In this document: one piece after another, positions 43,559-51,509 of the stretch
How positions within the stretch are numbered: position 1 is the first letter of the stretch
Layout of the letters: each line of letters opens with the position of its first letter
NCBI GenBank assembly: GCA_902363335.1
Contig: CABIZV010000003.1
Span: 283,475 to 347,474 of the forward strand
Direction: 5' to 3'
From: Enterobacteriaceae bacterium
Lineage (GTDB): Bacteria; Pseudomonadota; Gammaproteobacteria; Enterobacterales; Enterobacteriaceae
Length of the DNA: 64,000 nt
Made by a program: the position numbers and the translations under genes
Notes under the pieces: generated by a model
The model's database searches: none
What the model was told of the DNA's origin: nothing
The model's input: the letters and a program-made list of their open reading frames with translations, nothing else

Positions 43559-44446
43559 TCAAATCAGGCGGTAATGTGCGTCAGGCTTCATTTTGGCCGG
43601 CACCATGCTGTCGTTGAGCATTTCCCGCAAATCTATCTCTATCGCATTACAAATTGCGCTGAGCGGCAGGTCGTTGTCCTCGGTGCCGAACGGATCTTCC
43701 AGTTCGGTGGCAATAGCATCAAGCGCCAGCAAGGCGTAGGTGGTGAAAATAGAAAACAGCAGCGTCAGAAAGCCGAAATCGTGGATCAGCAGCAGCGGAT
43801 ACACGGCGCAAAAAATGCCTACTGTGCGATGCAGCAGCAACGAGTAGGCATAGGGAATTGGCGTATTGCTGATTCGCTCGCAGCCGCCCTGGATGGTGCT
43901 TATCTGATTGAGGTAGGTATTAAAATTACGGTACACAAACTCATTCGGGCGATGCAGGTAAAGCCAGCGCCCGATTTCCTGCAATAGCGCGTTACAAGGC
44001 GTGGTGAGGTGCTGGTAGTTCAGCGCACGCGACACCGGCACCGGCCCGTGGCGTAGTTTGGCTTTCAGCGTCATACAGTAGGTGACCATCAAATCGAGCA
44101 CCACCTGCTTTTCTTCGCGACGAGTTTGCGTGGTGTTGATTATCTCCCGCATTAGCGACCGGTTGACGATCAATAGATCGCCCCACAGTTTCCGCGCCTC
44201 CCAAAAGCGTAGCCATGCCGTATTGTTACGAAAACCGAGGAACACCGAGATCGAAATAGAAATGCCGATGAAATAGAACGAACTCTCTTTGGCAATAATC
44301 CCGCGCAAATGTAATATCGGCAGCGTGAACAGATAGACGATGTTAAGCACGATAAAAAAACAGAGCTGCGGCGATATTTTTCGCATAATCGACCCGCGCC
44401 ATGAAAACAATTTCCTGAACCAGGTTTGCTCCGGCCTGACAATCAT
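43559..44446 (-). CDS. Bestrophin-family channel protein (YneE/KpBest-like)
   Basis: Inner-membrane protein of 295 residues in the UPF0187/bestrophin family, of which Klebsiella KpBest is a pentameric cation-selective channel. MIVRPEQTWFRKLFSWRGSI and GFRNNTAWLRFWEARKLWGDL are the family hallmarks. The C-terminal part has IATELEDPFGTEDNDLPL, matching the conserved acidic DPFG-type segment. It begins 2 bp after the stop of the 144-residue gene upstream, so the pair should be one operon. Confidence 0.88.
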   Translation of the reverse strand: MIVRPEQTWFRKLFSWRGSIMRKISPQLCFFIVLNIVYLFTLPILHLRGIIAKESSFYFIGISISISVFLGFRNNTAWLRFWEARKLWGDLLIVNRSLMREIINTTQTRREEKQVVLDLMVTYCMTLKAKLRHGPVPVSRALNYQHLTTPCNALLQEIGRWLYLHRPNEFVYRNFNTYLNQISTIQGGCERISNTPIPYAYSLLLHRTVGIFCAVYPLLLIHDFGFLTLLFSIFTTYALLALDAIATELEDPFGTEDNDLPLSAICNAIEIDLREMLNDSMVPAKMKPDAHYRLI

Positions 44447-44448
44447 GG

Positions 44449-44883
44449 TTAGGCCTTATCCTGCGACAGCGCTAAAATGGTGTCGTAAACCACCTGCAAG
44501 CGTTCCAGATAGTGTGCAAAGACCTGTGCTTTATCATTCACCGGGATGGTGCGGTCGAGATTGCCGTTGACATCAATACAGGAACCTTGCAGTTCAATGT
44601 TGCCAAGCTCTTCTGACACGACCTGAAAATCTATACGCACCTCGCCAAACACGCGTGAGCGGATGATATTGATATTGACACCACCAAAGACATTAACGCT
44701 TAATCGCCCTTTTTCACTCGGCTGAACCTGATGGTGATAAAGCCGCTCGGTAGCAGTAATTTGCGTGATTAACTCCATGGAATAGGTATTCCAGTATTTA
44801 TCCATTTTGTTTTTATGACTGAAAATTTGGTTGGATTTTTCTTCCAGAGAAATCGAGCTATTCATTATCGTATGCTTATTCAT
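44449..44883 (-). CDS. Hypothetical protein coupled to the bestrophin gene
   Basis: I do not recognise this 144-residue protein. It has no signal peptide or membrane helix. The middle is beta-rich (SVNVFGGVNINIIRSRVFGEVRIDFQVV) and the ends are helical. It sits immediately upstream of, and 2 bp from, the bestrophin-like gene, suggesting a cytoplasmic partner of the channel. A second in-frame ATG six codons downstream is an alternative start; neither has a clear Shine-Dalgarno. Confidence 0.7.
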   Translation of the reverse strand: MNKHTIMNSSISLEEKSNQIFSHKNKMDKYWNTYSMELITQITATERLYHHQVQPSEKGRLSVNVFGGVNINIIRSRVFGEVRIDFQVVSEELGNIELQGSCIDVNGNLDRTIPVNDKAQVFAHYLERLQVVYDTILALSQDKA

Positions 44884-45185
44884 AGAGGGGGTTGGAAAAT
44901 ATTTGATGCCACCGATTCACGTCACTTCGCGCTATCGACAGTACATCGACCGGGCTTTAAATCTCCACGAATATAAAATACCATAATTCAACGAGAGGCG
45001 TCGGGTCACAAAAGGTCAATAATAAAGTAGCTAGCATCTGCCTATTATTAGTTATTAAGATAATCAATCGGGGTTATTTTATTTATAAAACTAGCGAAAG
45101 GTTAATAAAGACGTTAGCAAGCTGAATAAAAACGGTATATTTCTGTCATGATATTATGACCAGAGAGTGACAGCAGAAATTTAAA
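44884..45185. other. AT-rich intergenic region
   Basis: About 300 bp between the hypothetical gene's start and the terminator of the YncE-like gene. AT-rich, no convincing gene or repeat. It presumably holds the promoter of the bestrophin pair. Confidence 0.5.
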
Positions 45186-45222
45186 AACGGTCGGCCCTCA
45201 ACCAAAAGGAAGAGGGCCGTCG
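45186..45222 (-). terminator. Intrinsic terminator of the YncE-like gene
   Basis: On the minus strand, CGGCCCTC and GAGGGCCG pair across a 12-nt loop, followed closely by CCGTTTTTAA. Confidence 0.82.
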
Positions 45223-45227
45223 GGTGA

Positions 45228-46319
45228 TTAATCCAGCTGGATACGCGCAACGCTATCCAACCCTTTAGTTGAATAATCTTTATTGAAATCTTGCTTCAGG
45301 GTCACAAACAGCGTTTTGCCATCGTCTGAAAGCAGTAGGCTGTTTGGACGGCTGGTGAAGTCCCAGCTTTGCTTCACGGCGTAGCTGGTGGCATCCAGAC
45401 GCAGCACTTTTTTCGATTCACGCTGGCTGATAAAAATCTCATTACGTTGTGCGTCGAACTTAATGCCCAGCGCGTCGCCGTCGATACGCTTCACGACTTT
45501 GCCCGTGTGCTCATCAAACACCAGCGTGGTTTTGGCTTTAGAGTCGTCGGTGACGAACAGGCGACCAGTTTTTGGATCTTCCGCCATGTTCAGCAACAGG
45601 TACTCTTTACCGTCGCCCGGCCTCCAGCGCTGTTCAATTTTGTAGCTTTGCGGGTTTATCACCAGCACTTCGCCTGCGCCGTTGGTGGCATAAATACGCT
45701 TGGTCAGCGGCGAATAGATAATCCCGGTGACCCATTTACCTGCGTTATCAATACGCCCCTTCAGGGTCATGGTTTTGGCATCAACAATCGAGATAAAACC
45801 AGGCTCTGCCACGCGACCAATAAACAGCAGGCCGTCGTGGAATAACACTTCACGCGCGCCCGTTGGATCGCCGTCTTTATCTTTTTTACCGTCCAGCACT
45901 AATCGCTGAAGGACTTTCCCGCTTTTAGCATCGACCTTTGAAACTGCGCCATCCAGGGAATTGGTGGTGTAGAACACTTTGCCATTGTCATCGACCGCCA
46001 TACCGAAGTTTTTCAGGTCGGTATGCGTTGTGCCTTTAGTGGCAAGCGTTGCCGGGTCGAGGCGGTAAATGACGCCCCCGTTTACATCCTTGAAGCTCTG
46101 CGCACTGGCAACATACAGCGCTTTCTCTGCTGATACATACGCCATTTCATACAAGCCATCACCCAGCTCGCGCTGATTTACGGAGGCGGCGGTCTTTAGC
46201 GCTGCCGCGTTCTCGGCGGGCTGTGCGTTCTCGGCAGCGGCAGGCAGGGCGGTCAGGGAAAAAGCGGCCATTAACGCGACGCTGAGCGCCGTTTTACGCG
46301 GGCTGAATAACGATACCAT
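45228..46319 (-). CDS. YncE-like periplasmic beta-propeller protein
   Basis: A 363-residue exported protein. Signal peptide to about residue 29 (ALPAAA|ENAQ), then seven-bladed propeller repeats with YVTN-type turns (VYRLDPATL, ATNGAGEVLVINPQS, FVTDDSKAKTTLVFDEHTGKV). Similar in plan and sequence to E. coli YncE, an iron-regulated DNA-binding propeller of uncertain function. The ATG at 46319 has GGAG at good spacing; upstream in-frame ATGs exist. Divergent from a TonB receptor with Fur boxes between, echoing the E. coli yncD-yncE arrangement. Confidence 0.85.
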   Translation of the reverse strand: MVSLFSPRKTALSVALMAAFSLTALPAAAENAQPAENAAALKTAASVNQRELGDGLYEMAYVSAEKALYVASAQSFKDVNGGVIYRLDPATLATKGTTHTDLKNFGMAVDDNGKVFYTTNSLDGAVSKVDAKSGKVLQRLVLDGKKDKDGDPTGAREVLFHDGLLFIGRVAEPGFISIVDAKTMTLKGRIDNAGKWVTGIIYSPLTKRIYATNGAGEVLVINPQSYKIEQRWRPGDGKEYLLLNMAEDPKTGRLFVTDDSKAKTTLVFDEHTGKVVKRIDGDALGIKFDAQRNEIFISQRESKKVLRLDATSYAVKQSWDFTSRPNSLLLSDDGKTLFVTLKQDFNKDYSTKGLDSVARIQLD

Positions 46320-46386
46320 TCGAAACTCCATCATTGGATAAGCGATTCCCGCAAGAGGTCACCCTGAACGGGATAGTTTTAATAAG

Positions 46387-46405
46387 AATGAGAATAATAA
46401 TTATT
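46387..46405. promoter_or_regulatory. Fur box near the YncE-like gene
   Basis: AATGAGAATAATAATTATT closely fits the Fur consensus (GATAATGATAATCATTATC class). It lies 68 bp upstream of the YncE-like start. Confidence 0.75.
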
Positions 46406-46584
46406 TATATAAAATGAGCAAATCAGTTGCGTGTGTCAGGCGGTAATATCCGCCTGCAACAGGCTTTTCATTACGCTATTTTTGCGGTGACATGGCTGGA
46501 ATAAGCATGTAATGCACTGATAAATAATATGTATACATTTGCTTACATTTAACTGACAAAACCGCCTGTGTTATTTAAAGCGAG

Positions 46585-46608
46585 TAATTATCATTAGCAT
46601 TCTCATTT
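46585..46608. promoter_or_regulatory. Fur box near the FhuE-like gene
   Basis: The complement reads ATGAGAATGCTAATGATAAT within 46585-46608, a strong Fur site, about 100 bp before the receptor gene. Together with the box at 46387 it indicates iron repression of both divergent genes. Confidence 0.8.
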
Positions 46609-46709
46609 ATTGCCGTTATCGCTTTTTATGCAAGTTAAATGCTTACAGAAATTCTGGGTATTTTTCGCGGCTTTAAGCGCAAGGGTTTCACTCACAATTA
46701 CAAGATCTG

Positions 46710-48860
46710 ATGGGAATACTTATGCATTTTTATGGCAGGGAAATCAGCGGCAGACCGCTTACCGTTTCACTTTTGGCGCTGGTCATTCACGGTTTTATCC
46801 AGCAAGCGCACGCGGAAGAAAAAAGCCAGGAAATGGTGGTGTATGGCAGCACCGACAATGCTGTGGATGAACAGCAGGATTATGCGGTGAAAACCACTCA
46901 TGCGGGCACCAAAATGGAGATGGCCCCACGCGATATTCCGCAGTCCGTTACCGTGGTGACGCGCCAGCGGATGCAGGATCAGGATCTGCAAACCGTGGAC
47001 GATGTGCTGACCAACGCCACCGGTGTTTCATCACAACAGATAGACTCCGAGCGTACTTACTTTTACTCACGCGGCTTTGAGATCACCAACTTCTCCTACG
47101 ATGATATTCCAACCTCAATTGGCGATGCGTGGAACTATGGCGATGCGGCGGCGGATACCGCTATCTATGACCGAATAGAAGTCGTGCGTGGAGCCAATGG
47201 CCTGATGACCGGCGCCGGTGACCCGGGTGCCACGGTGAATATGGTGCGTAAACGGGCTGATAGCAAAACGGCGACCGGCAATATCAGCGCCAGTTACGGT
47301 AGCTGGAATACTCAGCGCTACGTGGCCGATCTCTCTACGCCGCTTAATGCTGACGGCAGCCTGCGTGGTCGTATTGTCACCGGCTATCAGGATCAGGACA
47401 GCTGGCTCGACCGCTATCACAAAACCAAGAAGTTTCTCTACGGCGTGGTGGATGCTGACCTGACCGACAACACCACCGTGTCATTGGGCTGGGACTATCA
47501 GAAATCCAACACCGGCAATCCGACCTGGGGTGGTTTGCCAAGCCTGTTTAGCAACGGTACGCGCACCCATTACGACCGCAGTACCAACACGGCGGCAGAC
47601 TGGACGCGCTATCAGGTTGAATCGCGTAAGGTTTTCGTTGACCTGACCCACCACTGGGATAACGGCTGGTCATATCGCTTCAATGGTACCCACGGTGAGC
47701 AGACCTTCAACGATACGCTGTTATATGTCATGGGGAACCCGGATGCCGATACCGGCGAAGGCGCAACCGGCTGGGGCAGCAAAGACAAAGGCAAACGTAC
47801 CGTAGATTCTTTCGATACCTACGCCAATGGGCCGTTCACGCTGCTCGGGCGTCAGCATCAACTGATGGCCGGGGCCAGCTACAGTCGCCAGCATAATGCG
47901 ACCGAAAGCCAGGACGGACCGATGGAAGCCAGCCAAATCGGCATTTTCGACAACAACTGGAACGGTAGTGTGTCGCAGCCGACGTGGGGCGACTGGTATC
48001 AGAATGCCAATGATATCGTCCGCCAGAAATCGACCTACACTGCGGTACGCTTATCACTGGCCGATCCGCTTTCACTTATTCTTGGCGCGCGTTATACACA
48101 GTACAGCACCGACGGCAGCAGCGGCGATATGCGTAAATACAACACCACGCCTTACGGCGGACTGGTATATGATCTGAACGAAAGTCTGTCAGCCTACGCC
48201 AGCTATACCTCGATTTTTGCGCCACAAACCAAACGCTCCGTGGACGGTAAATGGTTGTCGCCGATTACTGGCAAAAACTATGAAACTGGCCTGAAGGCCG
48301 ACTGGATCGACGGGCGCTTAACCACCAACCTTGCGGTATTTCGTATTGAGCAAGAAAACGTTGCGGAAGCGATAAGCGGTGAGTTCGTCAACGGCAGCAG
48401 CGAGCAGGCCTATCGCGCGACCAGCGGTGCGGTGAGTAAAGGCGCAGAGTTTGAGGTGAATGGTGCGGTGACCGATAACCTGCAGCTGACCTTTAGCGCG
48501 ACGCGCTTTGTCGCGCAGGATAGCGATGGTCGTTACAACAGCTTTGCGCCGCAAACGCAGCTCAAACTGTTCAGCCGCTATCGGGTTCCGGTTATGCCAG
48601 AGCTGACGATTGGCGGCGGGGCAAACTGGCAAAATGGCGTATACAAAGATGTGACCGGGCCAGATGGCGAGACGCAGCGTCTCCATCAGAGCAGCTACCC
48701 GCTGATGAGTCTGTTTGCTCAGTATCAGGTGACCAAAGCGCTGGCGGTGCAGGCCAACGTCAACAACCTGTTTGACCGCGAGTACTACTCTTATCTGGAT
48801 GATTCTGCGGTCTACGGTGAGCCGCGTAACGTCTCGGTCAGTATGAGCTACGCGTTCTAA
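46710..48860 (+). CDS. FhuE-like TonB-dependent ferric siderophore receptor
   Basis: Outer-membrane receptor of 716 residues. Signal peptide ending QQAHA|EEK (about residue 35), TonB box EMVVYG (41-46), plug domain with GTKMEMAPRDIPQSVTVV and VEVVRGANGLMTGAGDPGATVNMVRKR, then a 22-strand barrel ending SMSYAF. Many stretches match E. coli FhuE, the coprogen/ferrioxamine receptor, but loops differ, so the ligand is open. An ATG at 46722 with GGGA upstream is an alternative start. Energised by TonB-ExbBD, not encoded here. Confidence 0.88.
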   Translation: MGILMHFYGREISGRPLTVSLLALVIHGFIQQAHAEEKSQEMVVYGSTDNAVDEQQDYAVKTTHAGTKMEMAPRDIPQSVTVVTRQRMQDQDLQTVDDVLTNATGVSSQQIDSERTYFYSRGFEITNFSYDDIPTSIGDAWNYGDAAADTAIYDRIEVVRGANGLMTGAGDPGATVNMVRKRADSKTATGNISASYGSWNTQRYVADLSTPLNADGSLRGRIVTGYQDQDSWLDRYHKTKKFLYGVVDADLTDNTTVSLGWDYQKSNTGNPTWGGLPSLFSNGTRTHYDRSTNTAADWTRYQVESRKVFVDLTHHWDNGWSYRFNGTHGEQTFNDTLLYVMGNPDADTGEGATGWGSKDKGKRTVDSFDTYANGPFTLLGRQHQLMAGASYSRQHNATESQDGPMEASQIGIFDNNWNGSVSQPTWGDWYQNANDIVRQKSTYTAVRLSLADPLSLILGARYTQYSTDGSSGDMRKYNTTPYGGLVYDLNESLSAYASYTSIFAPQTKRSVDGKWLSPITGKNYETGLKADWIDGRLTTNLAVFRIEQENVAEAISGEFVNGSSEQAYRATSGAVSKGAEFEVNGAVTDNLQLTFSATRFVAQDSDGRYNSFAPQTQLKLFSRYRVPVMPELTIGGGANWQNGVYKDVTGPDGETQRLHQSSYPLMSLFAQYQVTKALAVQANVNNLFDREYYSYLDDSAVYGEPRNVSVSMSYAF

Positions 48861-48867
48861 TTTGCAC

Positions 48868-48946
48868 TTGTTGCCTGATGGCGCTGCGCTTATCAGGCCT
48901 ACCGGCTAATATAGGCCTGATAAGGCTTTAGCCGCCATCCGGCAAC
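48868..48946. repeat. REP pair after the FhuE-like gene
   Basis: TTGCCTGATGGCGC...TATCAGGCCTAC followed by TAGGCCTGATAAGGC...GCCGCCATCCGGCAA: a BIME between the receptor gene and gor. Confidence 0.85.
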
Positions 48947-48960
48947 CCGCGCCGGTATAA

Positions 48961-48987
48961 AAAAGCCAGACCGAAGTCTGGCTTTTT
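48961..48987. terminator. Bidirectional terminator between the receptor gene and gor
   Basis: AAAAGCCAGAC (48961-48971) with GTCTGGCTTTT (48976-48986), CGAA loop. A-run and T-run make it work on both strands, for convergent genes. Confidence 0.92.
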
Positions 48988-49005
48988 ATCATCCGCTCGG
49001 TGCGC

Positions 49006-50358
49006 TTAGCGCATGGTCACAAACTCTTCTGCCCCGGTTGGGTGAATCGCTACGGTGTTATCAAAGTCTTTCTTCGTCGCGCCCATTTTCAGCGCCACGG
49101 CGAAGCCTTGCAGCATTTCATCCATACCGTAACCAATGCCGTGAATACCGACAATCTTCTCTTCTGAACCCACGCAAACCAGCTTCATACGGCAAGGCTG
49201 GCGGTGTGAGGTGACGGCGGTGTACATGGCGGTAAAGGACGATTTATAGACCTTCACCGCATCGTCGCCGTACTGCTCACGCGCCTGCGGTTCCGTTAAA
49301 CCAACGGTGCCGATTGGCGGGTGGCTAAAGACCACGGTCGGAATATTGCTGTAGTCCAGATGCTCGTCCGGCTTGTTGTTAAACAGGCGCTCAGACAGGC
49401 GGCGACCAGCGGCAACCGCTACTGGCGTCAGCTCCACGGCGCCGGTGTTATCGCCAACCGCGTAAATACCTGGAACGTTAGTGTTCTGGAATTTATCGAC
49501 GACGATATAGCCTTTATCGTTGGTTTTCACACCCGTTGCCGCCAGGTTGAAATCATCGGTAGCAGGTTCACGACCAATCGCCCAAATCAGGCAATCGACG
49601 GTCTGGCTGCGACCATCTTCCAGTTCGAGCGTCAGGCTGCCATCGGCATTTTTGACCACCGCTTTCGGCAGGGCGTTGGTGTGCAACTGCGGGCCTTCGG
49701 TGTTCATCACTTCAACCAGCGTCTCGACGATAAGCGGATCAAAGCTGCGCAGCGGCGCATGTTTACGTACGAACAGGTGAGTCTCAGCGCCCAGGCCATT
49801 AATCACACCCGCCAGCTCAACGGCAATATAGCCCGCGCCAACGACCGCAACGCGTTTTGGCAACGCGGGCAGTTCAAAGAAACCGTTGGAGTCGATACCA
49901 AATTCAGCGCCCGGAATGTGCGGATGGCTTGGACGGCCACCGGTGGCGATCAGGATATGATCGGCGGTGATCGTTTCCCCATTCACTTCAACGGTTTTCG
50001 CATCGACAAAACGGGCAAAGCCTTTAATCACATCGACCTTATTCTTACCCAAAACGTTGTCGTAAGAGGTATGAATACGGTCAATATAGGCGGTACGGCT
50101 GGCAATCAGCTTGTCCCAGTCGAAGTGATTGATGGTGGTATCAAAACCGTAATCCGGGCCATACAGATGGATGGCTTCGCGAATTTGCGCGGCATGCCAC
50201 ATCACTTTCTTCGGTACGCAACCGACGTTGACGCACGTACCGCCAAGGTCTTTGGCTTCAATTAACGCGCACTTCTGGCCATACATAGCCGCACGGTTAA
50301 TCGAGGCGATACCGCCGCTGCCGCCGCCGATGGCGATGTAATCGTAATGTTTGGTCAT
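49006..50358 (-). CDS. gor: Glutathione reductase Gor
   Basis: Cytoplasmic FAD/NADPH enzyme reducing glutathione disulfide; 450 residues, nearly identical to E. coli Gor. FAD site GGGSGGIAS, redox-active C42 and C47 in GGTCVNVGCVPKK, NADPH site GAGYIAVELAG, second FAD motif YAVGDN, and the C-terminal HPTGAEEF histidine/glutamate pair. ATG start MTKHYDY. It lies downstream of rlmJ on the same strand across 105 bp. Confidence 0.98.
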   Translation of the reverse strand: MTKHYDYIAIGGGSGGIASINRAAMYGQKCALIEAKDLGGTCVNVGCVPKKVMWHAAQIREAIHLYGPDYGFDTTINHFDWDKLIASRTAYIDRIHTSYDNVLGKNKVDVIKGFARFVDAKTVEVNGETITADHILIATGGRPSHPHIPGAEFGIDSNGFFELPALPKRVAVVGAGYIAVELAGVINGLGAETHLFVRKHAPLRSFDPLIVETLVEVMNTEGPQLHTNALPKAVVKNADGSLTLELEDGRSQTVDCLIWAIGREPATDDFNLAATGVKTNDKGYIVVDKFQNTNVPGIYAVGDNTGAVELTPVAVAAGRRLSERLFNNKPDEHLDYSNIPTVVFSHPPIGTVGLTEPQAREQYGDDAVKVYKSSFTAMYTAVTSHRQPCRMKLVCVGSEEKIVGIHGIGYGMDEMLQGFAVALKMGATKKDFDNTVAIHPTGAEEFVTMR

Positions 50359-50463
50359 GGGCGCTCCTCAAACGTTCAATGTCGGACGGGTAGGCATCGT
50401 GCCACTCGTCAAAATACACGCGATTGTATACCTGAAATCAATAGGTTCCACCGATGTCTGCGA

Positions 50464-51306
50464 TTACTCCGGCACGATCCAGTTGACCAGCGTATGGCCA
50501 ATTCCGCTCGGAACCAGTTTGCTGTGCAGCCACGGCAGCACATTGTTCATCTGCGCTTCCAGCTTCCACGGTGGATTGATGACAATCATGCCGGAAGCGG
50601 TCATGCCGCGCTGATCGCTGTCCGGGCGAACCGCCAGCTCAATCTGCAAAATTTTACGGATGCCGGTGGATTCGAGGTCTTTAATCATGCGCTTGATCTG
50701 CGCACGCAATACGACGGGATACCACAGCGCATAGGTGCCGGTGGCAAAACGTTTGTAACCTTCATGAATACCGGCAACCACCGCCTGATAATCGGATTTA
50801 ATCTCGTACGGCGGGTCGATAAGGATCAGGCCGCGACGAGAAGCGGGCGGAAGTTTGGCTTTTAGCTGCTGGTAGCCGTCGGACTTTGCCACGCGCGCGC
50901 GGTTGTCTTTCTGGAATTCGGAACGCAGCAACGGGAAATCGCTTGGGTGCAGTTCGGTCATCTCCAGGCTGTCCTGCTCGCGCAGCAACTGGCGGGCAAT
51001 CAGCGGGGAACCCGGGTAGTAGCGCAACTGGCCGCTACGGTTGAAGTGTTCCAGTACGGAAATGTAAGGCTTCAACTCTTCCGGCAGGTCATCCTGCTGC
51101 CAGATACGGGCGATACCTTCCAGATATTCACCGGTACGCTCGGCGTGCTCGCCGCTCAGCTGATAACGGCCTGCACCGGCGTGGGTATCCAGATAGAGAA
51201 ACGGTTTTTCTTTCTCTTTGAGTGATTCAATGATCAGACTCTGAACGGTATGTTTTAGGACGTCGGCGTGGTTGCCAGCGTGAAAGCTGTGGCGATAACT
51301 GAGCAT
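50464..51306 (-). CDS. rlmJ: 23S rRNA adenine(2030)-N6-methyltransferase RlmJ
   Basis: SAM-dependent methyltransferase, 280 residues as in E. coli (formerly YhiR). MLSYRHSFHAGNHADVLKH is the family N-terminus, and LIDPPYEIKSDY contains the DPPY catalytic motif for N6 methylation of A2030. E. coli deletion strains cannot use extracellular DNA as nutrient, a phenotype tied to the older ComJ name. Divergent from prlC. Confidence 0.97.
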   Translation of the reverse strand: MLSYRHSFHAGNHADVLKHTVQSLIIESLKEKEKPFLYLDTHAGAGRYQLSGEHAERTGEYLEGIARIWQQDDLPEELKPYISVLEHFNRSGQLRYYPGSPLIARQLLREQDSLEMTELHPSDFPLLRSEFQKDNRARVAKSDGYQQLKAKLPPASRRGLILIDPPYEIKSDYQAVVAGIHEGYKRFATGTYALWYPVVLRAQIKRMIKDLESTGIRKILQIELAVRPDSDQRGMTASGMIVINPPWKLEAQMNNVLPWLHSKLVPSGIGHTLVNWIVPE

Positions 51307-51421
51307 GGATGCAGAGATTCCGGGAATTAAACAAGATAACCGACAGTTTACCGCAGAACGGGGCAGATTACCGCTTTTGCGCTCTATCCTGCGCGGGAGA
51401 GGTTATCATCCGGTGCTAACA

Positions 51422-51450
51422 TTGAAATTCACCCAACTATCCCCCATTCT
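51422..51450 (+). promoter_or_regulatory. Candidate sigma-32 heat-shock promoter of prlC
   Basis: TTGAAA (51422-51427), 14-bp spacer, CCCCATTCT (51442-51450), close to the sigma-32 pattern CTTGAAA-N13-17-CCCCATNT. prlC (opdA) is heat-shock-induced in E. coli. Confidence 0.6.
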
Positions 51451-51509
51451 AGATCTATCGCTAAAGCGCCGATGAGCGCTTCATTTCTTTCTTAGACCAG
51501 GATGTGCAT

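Noticed and set aside
49321..50265. 314-codon plus-strand frame opposite gor
   Set aside because: Shadow of gor, with no recognisable domain or ribosome-binding site.
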